DNA of 64,000 nt, taken from Fibrisoma limi BUZ 3 (lineage in GTDB: Bacteria > Bacteroidota > Bacteroidia > Cytophagales > Spirosomataceae). Position numbers and translations under genes: made by a program. How positions within the stretch are numbered: position 1 is the stretch's first letter; each line of letters opens with the position of its first letter. Positions 24,413 through 33,307 of the stretch are shown here, one piece after another. The notes below the pieces were generated by a model that worked only from the letters and a program-made list of their open reading frames with translations, was not told where the DNA came from and did no database searches. The stretch covers positions 124,001 to 188,000 of the forward strand of contig NZ_CAIT01000009.1 in NCBI RefSeq assembly GCF_000296815.2, read 5' to 3'.

Positions 24413-25466
24413 TGGGTATAAATCTATCCAGATTGAAAAATACGTCGGTGCTGTATTCTTGCACGAAACCAAGTTCTTCAGGAGTCAAAGCCTTGACCTT
24501 TGTCTCGTAGTCTTCGTAATACGTAACAAAGACATTAAGTTGATCATCGGCCAGGTTTGATACGAGCGTTTGTAGTAGATACGGGCTGTGCGTCGAAACA
24601 AAGAATTGATTTTCTTCACTATAAATCATCCGGTAGGCAATGTCTTGTGTGTACGGCGGAAACGAATGAACCTCTGGCTCTTCGAAGATGATGACTGAGT
24701 TTTTATTGGATTCAATGGCTGTGATGTAAAACATGAAGCGACGAAATGTATCGGCTATACTGAAAAAAGGATATTTGATTACGTAAAAGCCATCTTTTCT
24801 CTGCAGCTCAAACATTTGTTCATCGCGAGATAAGACAAAATCGAGTCCCTGTTGACTAAAAAGTTTTCCAAATTCTGTTTTTAGATTGCTACTCTTGTCC
24901 ACAACTCCAAATAAATTATGTCCATCAGGTGGTAGTAGAAATTCTTTAAAAACGCCACGAAATGCGTCTAAATTTGCAAAATCGTACTTCTTATAAGGAG
25001 ATGAATTATATCGATAAGCACGTTGAATATCTTTCATTTCCCCAGTGTATTTTAATTCATATAAAGTTCCTCCTGAATCCAACACCACATCTCTTACGTT
25101 AGGAGTGTCTATACCAGGTATATACTTGGGGTAAGAGTAGTACTCAAAATCAACGCTAACTTTAACACTACTCCCTATTAAAGCGGTGATCTTGTCAGAG
25201 TAAATCTGAATTTTTTTCTCCCAATCATTATCATAGAATAAATGCTTTATCTCTTTGTAGCGGATAAATCCATTTAAAAATTTATCAATACTATATTCCG
25301 CCCCCAGCAACCCCAGCCCCTCCAGAATATTCGACTTGCCGACGTTGGGCTTTCCGATGAAGACGTTCACACGCTTGCAATCCAGCCGCAGGTCTTTGAT
25401 GGACTTGAAGTTTTTGATCTCAACCCAGTTCAGGAAATTATTCGTGGTGGCTTCGGTGTTCTCCAT
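24387..25466 (-). CDS. AAA family ATPase (OLD/AAA15-like)
   Basis: A 359-residue ABC-type ATPase of the RecF/OLD-like AAA group. VEIKNFKSIKDLRL near residue 15 opens the domain. Walker A is GKPNVGKSN (38-46), Walker B VIIFEEPEVHSFP (258-270) and the following switch is FFVSTHSPYLLQTL (289-302). The middle 200 residues are divergent, as usual in this group. It has no fused nuclease; a small protein with a possible TOPRIM site overlaps its end. The gene is visibly richer in A+T than its neighbours, suggesting transfer. ATG 25493 is an alternative start; I prefer 25466 because a promoter-like TATGTTTA on the minus strand lies between them. A defence role is plausible. Confidence 0.85.
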   Translation of the reverse strand: MENTEATTNNFLNWVEIKNFKSIKDLRLDCKRVNVFIGKPNVGKSNILEGLGLLGAEYSIDKFLNGFIRYKEIKHLFYDNDWEKKIQIYSDKITALIGSSVKVSVDFEYYSYPKYIPGIDTPNVRDVVLDSGGTLYELKYTGEMKDIQRAYRYNSSPYKKYDFANLDAFRGVFKEFLLPPDGHNLFGVVDKSSNLKTEFGKLFSQQGLDFVLSRDEQMFELQRKDGFYVIKYPFFSIADTFRRFMFYITAIESNKNSVIIFEEPEVHSFPPYTQDIAYRMIYSEENQFFVSTHSPYLLQTLVSNLADDQLNVFVTYYEDYETKVKALTPEELGFVQEYSTDVFFNLDRFIPNARSANPA

Positions 25467-25535
25467 ACTAGTCCAACGTGTTTGCGTAAACATAACAACG
25501 TTCGGCCCTGAATTGCTAATTTCGCGCCCAAATCA

Positions 25536-25594
25536 GTTTGTGGTTCGTCGTTCGTGGTTGTCGTTGGACTAACTACGAACGACAAACCACAAAC
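25536..25594. repeat. Inverted repeat with ACAAACC triplication upstream of metG
   Basis: The arms 25536-25555 and 25575-25594 pair over 20 bp with one mismatch (19-base loop). The right side continues as three tandem copies of ACAAACC (25583-25603). It lies between two divergent genes, 14 bases before the metG ATG, so it is not a terminator of either gene. A -7-like TAATTTCG (25517-25524, one mismatch) would place it inside the metG leader RNA. Confidence 0.85.
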
Positions 25595-25607
25595 CACAAA
25601 CCACGAT

Positions 25608-27659
25608 ATGGCCTTAGAAAATCCACAACGTTATACCGTTACGGCGGCCCTGATTTACGCCAACGGACCGATTCATATCGGCCACCTGGCCGGCTGTTAC
25701 CTGCCCGCCGATATCTACGTTCGTTACCTCCGCTCGACAGGTAAGGATGTCGCTTTTATCAGCGGTACAGACGAGCACGGCGTCCCCATCACGATCAAAG
25801 CCAAGAAAGAAGGGATTACACCCCAGGAAGTCGTCGATAAGTATTACGGTCAGATCAAACAGTCCTTCGCGGACTTTGGCATCTCGTTCGACATCTATTC
25901 GCGTACCACAAATCCGGTGCATCACGAGACCTCGCAGGAGTTCTTTAAAAAACTGTACGACAAGGGCGACTTTGTGGAAGAAGTGACCGAACAATACTAC
26001 GATGAGGTGGCAAATCAGTTTCTGGCCGACCGATACATCGTCGGTGCGTGTCCCGTCTGCGGCAATCCGAATGCCTATGGCGACCAGTGCGAACGCTGCG
26101 GTACGGCCCTTAGTCCGCTTGAACTGATCGAACCGCACTCAACGCTGTCGGGCTCCAAACCAATCCTCCGCTCGACCAGAAACTGGAGCCTCCCCCTCGA
26201 CCGGATGCAGCCGCAGATCGAAAAGTATGTCAACAGCCATCCTGAGTGGAAAACCAACGTGCTTGGTCAGTGCCAGTCGTGGTTGAAAGAAGGGCTGCGC
26301 CCCCGCGCCATGACCCGCGACCTCGACTGGGGCGTTAAGGTGCCGCTGCCCGATACTGAAGGCAAAGTCTTGTACGTCTGGTTCGACGCCCCGATTGGCT
26401 ACATTTCGATGACCAAGGAGTGGGCCGCTGAGCAGGGCCGCGACTGGGAACTATATTGGCGCGATCAGCATACGAAACTGGTGCACTTCATCGGTAAGGA
26501 TAACATCGTATTCCACTGCATCATATTCCCGGCCATGCTGATGGCAGAAGGCAGCTTCATTCTGGCCGACAACGTACCGGCCAACGAGTTCATGAACCTG
26601 GAAGGCGACAAGATTTCAACCTCGCGCAACTGGGCCGTCTGGCTGCACGAATACCTGGAGGAACTACCGGCCAAGCAGGACGTTTTGCGTTACGTTTTGG
26701 CAGCAAATGCGCCTGAAACTAAGGACAGTGAGTTTACATGGAAGGATTTCCAGGCCCGCAACAACAACGAACTGGTGGCCGTATTTGGCAACTTTGTCAA
26801 CCGGGCGGTGGTGCTGACGCAGAAGTTCTGCGACGGTAAGGTGCCCGTTGCCGGCGACCTGACCGAGTACGACCGCGAGGTGCTCAATGAACTCGCTCAA
26901 TTTCCCGACCGCATCGGGCAGGCCATCTACCAGTTCCGGTTCCGCGAAGCCCTCGGCTACCTGATGGATCTGGCACGGCTTGGCAACAAGTATCTGGCCG
27001 AAACCCAGCCCTGGCAGGTGATCAAAACGGATCAGTTGAGGGTAAACACGATCATGAACATTGCCTTGCAGATTACCGCCAACCTGGCAATTGTCTGCGA
27101 ACCGTTCCTGCCGTTTACCGCCCAAAAGCTATGCGATCAGCTATTAATCAAAGACCGGCTTGACTGGACCAACGCGGGTCGCGCCGATATCCTGGTTGAA
27201 GGGCACGAACTGGGTAAAGGCGACCTGCTGTTCGCCAAGATTGAAGACGACGTTATTAACCAACAAATTCAGAAATTACTGGACGCCAAGCGTATGAATG
27301 AACTGGCCACCAAGGAAATACCAGCCGCCAAAACCGAAATTACGTACGACGACTTCGCCAAAATGGACATCCGGATCGGTACCATTCTGGAAGCGGAACG
27401 CGTACCCAAAAGCGACAAACTTCTGAAACTGAAAGTAGACGACGGAACCGGTCAGCGGCAGATTCTGAGCGGCATCGCGAAACATTTTGCTCCCGAGGAC
27501 ATCATTGGGAAGCAGGTGACGTTCCTGGCAAATCTGGCTCCCCGCAAGATGATGGGGCTGGAATCGCAGGGGATGATTCTGATGGCCGAAGACCGCGACG
27601 GAAGTTTGTCACTGATTTCTCCCGATAAAACAGTCTGGAACGGCGGGGCCGTAAGTTAA
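25608..27659 (+). CDS. metG: Methionine-tRNA ligase
   Basis: A cytosolic class I aminoacyl-tRNA synthetase of 683 residues charging tRNA-Met. The HIGH motif appears as [12 protein letters not shown], the zinc site as [18 protein letters not shown] (four Cys), and the KMSKS loop as [14 protein letters not shown], where KMSKS is degenerate to KISTS. The dimerising EMAP/Trbp111 tRNA-binding domain occupies about 575-683 ([31 protein letters not shown]). The ATG at 25608 directly precedes the conserved [13 protein letters not shown]; an upstream in-frame start at 25554 merely translates the repeat hairpin. Followed by two hairpins before the convergent DUF2264 gene. Confidence 0.96.
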   Translation: MALENPQRYTVTAALIYANGPIHIGHLAGCYLPADIYVRYLRSTGKDVAFISGTDEHGVPITIKAKKEGITPQEVVDKYYGQIKQSFADFGISFDIYSRTTNPVHHETSQEFFKKLYDKGDFVEEVTEQYYDEVANQFLADRYIVGACPVCGNPNAYGDQCERCGTALSPLELIEPHSTLSGSKPILRSTRNWSLPLDRMQPQIEKYVNSHPEWKTNVLGQCQSWLKEGLRPRAMTRDLDWGVKVPLPDTEGKVLYVWFDAPIGYISMTKEWAAEQGRDWELYWRDQHTKLVHFIGKDNIVFHCIIFPAMLMAEGSFILADNVPANEFMNLEGDKISTSRNWAVWLHEYLEELPAKQDVLRYVLAANAPETKDSEFTWKDFQARNNNELVAVFGNFVNRAVVLTQKFCDGKVPVAGDLTEYDREVLNELAQFPDRIGQAIYQFRFREALGYLMDLARLGNKYLAETQPWQVIKTDQLRVNTIMNIALQITANLAIVCEPFLPFTAQKLCDQLLIKDRLDWTNAGRADILVEGHELGKGDLLFAKIEDDVINQQIQKLLDAKRMNELATKEIPAAKTEITYDDFAKMDIRIGTILEAERVPKSDKLLKLKVDDGTGQRQILSGIAKHFAPEDIIGKQVTFLANLAPRKMMGLESQGMILMAEDRDGSLSLISPDKTVWNGGAVS

Positions 27660-27668
27660 CGCCCGGGT

Positions 27669-27730
27669 CAGTCTCCAGACTGGCCCTTTGTTTATAAGCG
27701 TCGAGTTAGGGCCAACCTCCCGGTTGGCCC
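27669..27730. terminator. Two adjacent hairpins in a convergent gap
   Basis: CAGTCT-cc-AGACTG (27669-27682) and GGGCCAACC-tccc-GGTTGGCCC (27709-27730) lie between the metG stop and the stop of the convergent DUF2264 gene. The second has a 9-bp GC-rich stem. Neither has a long T-run; each could terminate one of the two genes. Confidence 0.6.
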
Positions 27731-27739
27731 AGCCGTTAC

Positions 27740-28984
27740 TCAGCCTTTTATGGCGTGGTCTGCCATAACACTCTGGCTTGACCAGATACGCCTGGCCGTC
27801 CAGTCTTCGGCCGGAGCCGACCAGAAGGGATTAGACGCTGGTAAACCCAACGGCAGGAACGCAACCGAGCACAAGTACAGGCTACCCGTTGATATATACG
27901 TTTCGCCTATGCCGGGCTGATGACCACAGAGACCAATCTGAAGCCATCCTTTATCGTTGAACGTACCCGGTACGTCCATCGTCCGGCGAATAACGGCCGT
28001 TAAGGCACTACGTACCTGCCCCGGCGATAGTTCTTTCGGCAATTGTCCTTGCAGCGCTACCTGCGCCAATAATTGAAACGCTCCGCATCGATACGCCAGC
28101 GACCGGCCAAAAGCGGCAAACGAACCGTCTGGGCCAATCAGTCGCTCCTGCACTATTGCGTACCGCTGAGCGCGGGCGAGGATCGTATCGTAGAGTTCTT
28201 TATTGGCTTTTCCGGCGTCCAGTAAGGTTTTCACTATGTCCAGCAGCATTGGCTGAATCACGTAACTGTTGTAATAATCCCAGTGGAAGTCGGGACCATC
28301 GCCGTATGCCCCATCGCCTTTGTACCAGTTCAGGTGCTGTTTGATAGCGTAGTCCATGCGCATTTCGTCAGCGGCACCGGTAAATTTCAGCAGTGCGGCC
28401 TCAACCATTGCACTGAACAAAAGCCAGTTATTGTACGGTGGTTTAATGACGCGGCTCGATTGCAGGGCCGTCACTACGTTTTTCTGCTGATCGGCGGTTA
28501 GCCCCGCCCAGATTTTTGGGGCACGTAGTAAGCCATGCGCCAGAAAAGCCGCGTCGACCAAGGGCTGAGCATTCCTGGTAAAATTCAGAAAATCAGGCGA
28601 TTTAGGATCTACGCCGTTAGCAATACCCTGCCGGGTTAAGTCGAGGTACCGTTTTCGCGAGCGCCCCTCCGCCGAATCATCGGCTTCGAGTTCAAGCCAG
28701 GGGGCCAGTCCGGCCACCGTCCGACCGAGCGCTTCCAGATGTGAGACTACTTTCCGACTCGCGTCCTGTCCGGGAGCCGATTCAATCGGCATTGTCGCTT
28801 TCAGCCGATTCTGGGCTAATGCTGTCAGGACCGGATCAACCACTTTCAGCAGTGTTTGCAGCCAGTACGTCCGATCATCGGCATTCGTCTGATTCAATAC
28901 GGTGCCCTGAGTTACGGTGCCAGCCTGCGTTATGGCTAACGGCAGCGAAGACAACAGTCCTGTAAAGGTTCTTCGTTTCATCAA
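27740..28984 (-). CDS. DUF2264 domain protein, exported
   Basis: A 414-residue protein whose N-terminus (MMKRRTFTGLLSSLPLAITQA) looks like a signal peptide with a KRR start, possibly Tat-type. The rest matches DUF2264 as I know it: RTYWLQTLLKVVDPVLTALA, PPYNNWLLFSAMVEAALL, YGDGPDFHWDYYNSYVIQPML and RSLAYRCGAFQLLAQ. The domain is an alpha/alpha-toroid-like fold related to glycoside hydrolases and lyases of unsaturated sugars. It would act on polysaccharide fragments in the periplasm. The exact activity is unknown. No carbohydrate operon surrounds it. An alternative Met is one codon downstream. Confidence 0.85.
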   Translation of the reverse strand: MMKRRTFTGLLSSLPLAITQAGTVTQGTVLNQTNADDRTYWLQTLLKVVDPVLTALAQNRLKATMPIESAPGQDASRKVVSHLEALGRTVAGLAPWLELEADDSAEGRSRKRYLDLTRQGIANGVDPKSPDFLNFTRNAQPLVDAAFLAHGLLRAPKIWAGLTADQQKNVVTALQSSRVIKPPYNNWLLFSAMVEAALLKFTGAADEMRMDYAIKQHLNWYKGDGAYGDGPDFHWDYYNSYVIQPMLLDIVKTLLDAGKANKELYDTILARAQRYAIVQERLIGPDGSFAAFGRSLAYRCGAFQLLAQVALQGQLPKELSPGQVRSALTAVIRRTMDVPGTFNDKGWLQIGLCGHQPGIGETYISTGSLYLCSVAFLPLGLPASNPFWSAPAEDWTARRIWSSQSVMADHAIKG

Positions 28985-29052
28985 ACTATCAGAGTATATC
29001 CGCCCTGTTTTCTACTCAAACCGATTAGTCGCGCCTTTCCCGACCCACCTAT

Positions 29053-29060
29053 TATCTTTG
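29053..29060 (+). promoter_or_regulatory. -7 promoter box of the cyclophilin gene
   Basis: TATCTTTG is an exact match to TAnnTTTG, 28 bases before the ATG at 29088. It also lies after the start region of the divergent DUF2264 gene, so it marks the true start of this transcript. Confidence 0.65.
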
Positions 29061-29087
29061 CACCGATTTAACAGACCACAGGGTATT

Positions 29088-29534
29088 ATGACAAAGGCAG
29101 AAATGCGTACCGACAAGGGTACAATGACCATTGAGTTCTTTGAGAAAGACGCGCCAAAAACCGTCGAAAACTTTGTTTCGCTCGCGAAGAAAGGTTTTTA
29201 TAACGGCATCACGTTTCACCGGGTTATTCCAAACTTCATGATTCAGGGTGGCGACCCAACCGGCACGGGCGCGGGTGGACCGGGCTACACCATTCCCTGC
29301 GAACTGACCGGCGACAACCAGTACCACGACCGGGGTGTGCTGTCGATGGCACATCGAGGCCGCAACACCGGTGGTTCTCAATTCTTCATCTGCCACAACC
29401 GCCAGAACACCCAGCACCTCGACCGCAACCATACGGTGTTCGGTAAGGTAGTTGAAGGTCTGGATGTAATCGATCAGATCCGTCAGGGCGACAAAATTCA
29501 GGAAGTAAAAATCCTGGAAGACGAGCAGGCGTAA
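29088..29534 (+). CDS. Peptidyl-prolyl cis-trans isomerase (cyclophilin type)
   Basis: A compact cyclophilin of 148 residues from ATG 29088; upstream in-frame starts from 28917 lie before the promoter box. Motifs are VENFVSLAKKGFYNGITFHRVIPNF (a segment), the catalytic Arg in FHRVI, MIQGGDPTGTGAGGPGY, GVLSMAHRGRNTGGSQFFI and HTVFGKVVEG. No signal peptide, so it acts in the cytoplasm as a folding helper. It ends with a strong intrinsic terminator. A single-gene unit. Confidence 0.93.
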   Translation: MTKAEMRTDKGTMTIEFFEKDAPKTVENFVSLAKKGFYNGITFHRVIPNFMIQGGDPTGTGAGGPGYTIPCELTGDNQYHDRGVLSMAHRGRNTGGSQFFICHNRQNTQHLDRNHTVFGKVVEGLDVIDQIRQGDKIQEVKILEDEQA

Positions 29535-29556
29535 CGTATCAGAACGCGCTCACAGC

Positions 29557-29603
29557 AAGGGTCGGTAGTCGGGATAACACCTCGGTTACCGACCCTTCTT
29601 TTT
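29557..29603 (+). terminator. Intrinsic terminator after the cyclophilin gene
   Basis: AAGGGTCGGTA (29557-29567) pairs with TACCGACCCTT (29587-29597), an 11-bp perfect stem, followed by CTTTTT. It is one of the few intergenic hairpins in the window with a proper T-tract. Confidence 0.85.
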
Positions 29604-29650
29604 GAGTCTATCATTACCACAAAGCAACCATTATTACTAAATTAGACTCA
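29603..29650. promoter_or_regulatory. TGAGTCTA/TAGACTCA inverted repeat upstream of the VWA gene
   Basis: TGAGTCTA (29603-29610) and TAGACTCA (29643-29650) are exact 8-bp complements 32 bases apart in the leader region of the VWA/T9SS gene. The role is unknown; a spaced operator is possible. Confidence 0.3.
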
Positions 29651-29699
29651 TAATGTCGTTCGCCTGTTGACAAGTCGCACCCTCAACCTTTATCAACAC

Positions 29700-31505
29700 A
29701 TGAAATCGTTTCTACCCTTCGTGCTGATCCTCTTCAGCCAGTTAGTCAATGCTCAACCGCGGACGATTCATGGTACGGTTCGGTCAGCCCATGACAAGGT
29801 TCCTATCCCAGGTGCCAATGTAGTCCTGAAAAACACAACCATCGGCACTACGACCAGCCCCACCGGTACATTCAGCCTGATGACCCCGACTGAATCAACG
29901 ACCCTCGTCGTGGCTTCCATTGGCTATAAAACCCTTGAAGTCCTTGTTCCAAAAACGGTCGATTCCGTTTCCATACGCTTACAGGAAGACTCCCGGGCAC
30001 TGGCCGAGGTAATCGTTACGGGCTACAAAACGCTGTCCAGACGAGACGTAACCGGATCGGTAGCTACCCTGTCGTCAACGAAAGGCGTGACAGCACCGAG
30101 TACAAGTGCCCGCCGACAAACGTACAAAGGGCCACAAGTAGGGGCCGGCCTTCTGACCGCCGGTGAAATTCACGATTACAGTAAATGGAAGCTATGGCAG
30201 GATATTGCGCAAAATGACCTGCGGACCTGGCAGAAACAATGGCACATTCGACCACTGGAGCGCTATTCCGTACAACTGACCACAACCGACGGCTACCCGA
30301 TCAGTAATGCTGTTGTGACCTTGAAAACAGCAACTAACGGTACGCTCTGGGTTTCCCGCTCCGACAACACGGGTAAGAGTGAGCTATGGAATAATCTGTT
30401 TGATAGTTCAGCCGTGAGCCAGCCGGTTCAGATTGAAGCGTTGGTTGACGGCCAGCCGTATATCCTTAAAAAGCCGGTTCTCTTCAACAAAGGCCTTAAC
30501 CGCATTCAGGTGAGCCAGCCTTGCCGCGCCTTATCGGCCGTTGATATTTCGTTCGTTGTCGATGCTACCGGCTCCATGCAGGACGAGATCAACTACCTGA
30601 AGGCCGAACTCGGCGACATCGTCAGCCGGACAAAAGCCCTGCTTCCCGGCAACACAATCCGGCTGAGCAGCGTCTTTTACCGCGATGTCAGCGATGACTA
30701 CCTGACCCACAAATCGGATTTCACCGAAAGCCTGGATTCGATTTCCCGGTTTATCAATAACCATGATGCCGCCGGTGGTGATGACTATCCCGAAGCGGTT
30801 GACCAGGCGCTGAACGTAGCCATTAACGAACTGAACTGGAGCGATCAGGCGAAAGCTCGCTTGCTGTTCCTTATTCTGGATGCGCCACCGCACGAAGACG
30901 ACGAGAGCCAGGCGCTCTTGAAGCAATCCATTCAGAAAGCGTCGGAGAAGGGCATTCGCATCATTCCGGTTGTTGCCAGCGGTGTCAACAAAAGCACGGA
31001 ATACCTGATGCGGTCATGGGCGTTGGCTACAAACGGTACGTACGTATTCCTGACCGACCACAGTGGCATTGGCGATGCGCATATGGAGCCGACAACCGAC
31101 AGTTACAAGGTAGAGCTGCTTAACAAGGTCCTGGTCCGACTGATCACCAGTTTTGCCCAGACACCCGACTGCCAACCCATCCGGGACGTAGCGCAACGAA
31201 CTACCCGATTGTACGAAGACGGTGCTGATTCAACAAACGTAACAATCAACGGCGAAGCGGAGGATGGCGCGCCTTCCTGGAAACATTACCCCAACCCAAC
31301 CAGCGACGTATTACACGTGGACTGCCGGAAAGCACCGACAGAGGTTTTCGTGGCCGACGTAACGGGCAAGATTGTATTGCGAACCGTTCCGACCGAGCGT
31401 CGGTTTACGCTCAATATGGTCAGCTTTCCGACCGGCATTTACTTCCTGAAGGTCAATAACGGCAAGAAGTGGGAATCCGCCCGGTTTATACTGAACCGGC
31501 AATAG
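29700..31505 (+). CDS. Secreted VWA protein with SusC-like N-terminus and T9SS sorting domain
   Basis: A 601-residue protein from ATG 29700 (a TTG at 29667 is an alternative). Signal peptide about 1-19. Residues 22-95 are a carboxypeptidase-regulatory-like beta sandwich (GTVRSAHDKVPIPGANVVLKN, a segment). Residues 103-124 (EVIVTGYKTLSRRDVTGSV) copy the linker that opens the plug of SusC/RagA TonB receptors, but no plug or barrel follows. A von Willebrand A domain starts at about 281 with the MIDAS motif DATGSM (288-293). Residues about 525-601 are a Por-type sorting domain (HYPNPTSDVLHVDC, TGIYFLKVNN). It should be secreted by T9SS and held at the cell surface as an adhesin-like or binding protein. 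Confidence 0.87.
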   Translation: MKSFLPFVLILFSQLVNAQPRTIHGTVRSAHDKVPIPGANVVLKNTTIGTTTSPTGTFSLMTPTESTTLVVASIGYKTLEVLVPKTVDSVSIRLQEDSRALAEVIVTGYKTLSRRDVTGSVATLSSTKGVTAPSTSARRQTYKGPQVGAGLLTAGEIHDYSKWKLWQDIAQNDLRTWQKQWHIRPLERYSVQLTTTDGYPISNAVVTLKTATNGTLWVSRSDNTGKSELWNNLFDSSAVSQPVQIEALVDGQPYILKKPVLFNKGLNRIQVSQPCRALSAVDISFVVDATGSMQDEINYLKAELGDIVSRTKALLPGNTIRLSSVFYRDVSDDYLTHKSDFTESLDSISRFINNHDAAGGDDYPEAVDQALNVAINELNWSDQAKARLLFLILDAPPHEDDESQALLKQSIQKASEKGIRIIPVVASGVNKSTEYLMRSWALATNGTYVFLTDHSGIGDAHMEPTTDSYKVELLNKVLVRLITSFAQTPDCQPIRDVAQRTTRLYEDGADSTNVTINGEAEDGAPSWKHYPNPTSDVLHVDCRKAPTEVFVADVTGKIVLRTVPTERRFTLNMVSFPTGIYFLKVNNGKKWESARFILNRQ

Positions 31506-31570
31506 GCGTATCGCCAAAGACTTGGGGAAAGTCCATTAACCCTGCCCCCAAACCCTTTGCATCCTGCCAA

Positions 31571-33061
31571 TTACCCAAAAAACTGCGAATTAAAATTCAT
31601 TAGAAAGGCTTCATCCGTAGCCCGGGTCAGGGCAGTGTACAACCAGCGAACAAACTCCTGATTCACCTGACCGTCGGGCAGGAAGCCCTGATCCACGAAG
31701 ATGGCGCTCCACTGGCCACCCTGTGCTTTGTGGCAGGTCAGCGCATAGGCGAACTTCACCTGAAGAGCATTCAGGTACGGGTCGCGCCGGATAGCTTCGG
31801 TCCGTTCTTTTTTGCTCTTGATGTAGAAATAATCTTTCTGGACACTCTCGTACAGCATCTTGTGCTGTTCTGAACTGAGCGACGGCGAGGGCGAATGCAA
31901 CGTATCCAGAATAATTTTTGCTTCAAAATCAGGCTGTTCTTCGTAGTCAACGAGCCGTAGCGTAACGGTCGCGAACCGGAAACCGTGCATTTCTTCCTGA
32001 TTGCGGATTTTCATTACTTCTGCGAATTCGCCGTTGGCCAGAAAACCAGCCGGTGAGTCCTCACCCAAAATGGTATAGTTGTTACGGGCAATCATCAGCA
32101 TATCGCCCGCGTCAAGTTCTTCCTCGCACTGGTCGATCATCCGCCGAACGAACTGGTTGTACTGCACGGCCGTCTTGTTGGACCGGCAAATAATCGCTGT
32201 GTTCTCCCGGCCGTATTTGTCGTAAGCGTAACGAATACCATCCTCCAGCTTGTTCAGCGGCATCTTATAAATATCCCGGAACGATTTCACGTTCAACTGG
32301 ATGGATGGTGTATCGCCTGGTACGTGCCTGGGTACACCGTCCAGCAGCGCATCGAACCCAATAGCTGCCGGGGTTGGCTGTACGTCGGTAAGGAGTTGCC
32401 GCAGCCCCGTTGCGTTGTGCAGAATTCCAGACTCCTCGTCCTGCCGCATCACCTCCGTCAGTTCCTGCTCAAACACGGTCATGTCGAAGGAATGCATTAG
32501 AAACCCACGATCCAGTGCTGGACTCAACTCTCGCCCGATTGGTGGTAACTGAGCCGTATCGCCCACCAGCAATAGCTTGTTCCCCTGATTTTCGAACACA
32601 AAATCGACCAGATCGGTCAACAAACCTTTACCGCCAAAGTCCGCTTCGTCGGAGATCATGGAAGCCTCGTCGACGATAAACAGTGTATTCTCGTGGTAAT
32701 TCTTCTGGCGCTGAAACGACAACGTACCAGAAGCAGGGTCGGCCACCTGCCGGTAAATCTTCCGGTGAATCGTCTGCGCGGGCTTTTTGGCGTAGTTCGC
32801 CATGACTTTAGCCGCCCGGCCGGTAGGGGCCAGCAACACAGATTTATACCCAAACCGGGGCAGCACTTTAATCAGCGTACCAACCAGTGTTGTCTTCCCC
32901 GTACCGGCATACCCACGCAGCAGAAAACAGTCGCGATACCGCTCAAACTCTTCGTGAGCAATGAATTCGCCGATTTGTTCAAAGAATTGCTGTTGGCCGG
33001 GAGTGGGTTTGTAAGGGAAGCGTTTGGCCAGCAACTGCGCGGCCGTTTGGGTATCATTCAT
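31571..33061 (-). CDS. RecD-like ATP-dependent DNA helicase
   Basis: A superfamily 1 helicase of 496 residues. Walker A is LRGYAGTGKTTLVG (near residue 49), followed by LLAPTGRAAKVM (motif Ia), FIVDEASMISD (motif II) and LLVGDTAQLPPIG (motif III). The C-terminal UvrD_C_2 segment has KVKFAYALTCHKAQGGQW-type motif V (FAYALTCHKAQGGQWSAIFVD) and WLYTALTRAT (motif VI). It is shorter than RecD2 and resembles the stand-alone RecD-like/Dda-type helicases found in Bacteroidota, used in DNA repair or replication-fork processing. Its 5' side faces the polypurine tract shared with the divergent CBS gene. Confidence 0.92.
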   Translation of the reverse strand: MNDTQTAAQLLAKRFPYKPTPGQQQFFEQIGEFIAHEEFERYRDCFLLRGYAGTGKTTLVGTLIKVLPRFGYKSVLLAPTGRAAKVMANYAKKPAQTIHRKIYRQVADPASGTLSFQRQKNYHENTLFIVDEASMISDEADFGGKGLLTDLVDFVFENQGNKLLLVGDTAQLPPIGRELSPALDRGFLMHSFDMTVFEQELTEVMRQDEESGILHNATGLRQLLTDVQPTPAAIGFDALLDGVPRHVPGDTPSIQLNVKSFRDIYKMPLNKLEDGIRYAYDKYGRENTAIICRSNKTAVQYNQFVRRMIDQCEEELDAGDMLMIARNNYTILGEDSPAGFLANGEFAEVMKIRNQEEMHGFRFATVTLRLVDYEEQPDFEAKIILDTLHSPSPSLSSEQHKMLYESVQKDYFYIKSKKERTEAIRRDPYLNALQVKFAYALTCHKAQGGQWSAIFVDQGFLPDGQVNQEFVRWLYTALTRATDEAFLMNFNSQFFG

Positions 33062-33074
33062 GCTTCTAAGTTAC

Positions 33075-33250
33075 GAAAAAAGGAGGAAAGGGAAAAGAGG
33101 GAAAAGGGGAAGAAAGGAGGGGGAGGAAAGGAGGAAAGGAGAAAAGGAAAATCAATCCATACCACCTCCTCCCCTTTCCTTCCCTTCCTCCCCCTTTTCC
33201 CTCTCCTCCTCTCCTCCCCCTTTTCCCTTTCCTCCCTCCTCCCTTTCTCC
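33075..33250. repeat. 77-base polypurine plus 86-base polypyrimidine inverted repeat
   Basis: 33075-33151 is an uninterrupted run of 77 purines and 33165-33250 an uninterrupted run of 86 pyrimidines on the same strand, separated by 13 mixed bases. The two runs pair imperfectly along most of their length; a perfect 16-bp block joins 33082-33097 to 33220-33235. The element fills most of the gap between the divergent helicase and CBS genes. Such sequence can form hairpin, cruciform or triplex (H-DNA) structures. Confidence 0.93.
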
Positions 33251-33307
33251 ATTTGCTTCATCCTTCCAAATTTCTTACCTTCACTTTCCACTAAACCCTT
33301 CTTAGTC

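Noticed and set aside
25554-25607. Longer metG N-terminus starting at 25554
   Set aside because: The extra 18 codons are a translation of the repeat hairpin; conserved MetG sequence begins after ATG 25608.
28917-29087. Longer cyclophilin form with an N-terminal extension
   Set aside because: It would start upstream of the exact -7 box and overlap the divergent DUF2264 gene.
32693-33307. Long 5' extension of the CBS gene
   Set aside because: The frame is open only because it runs antisense to the helicase gene and through the polypyrimidine run. ATG 33308 starts the conserved part.
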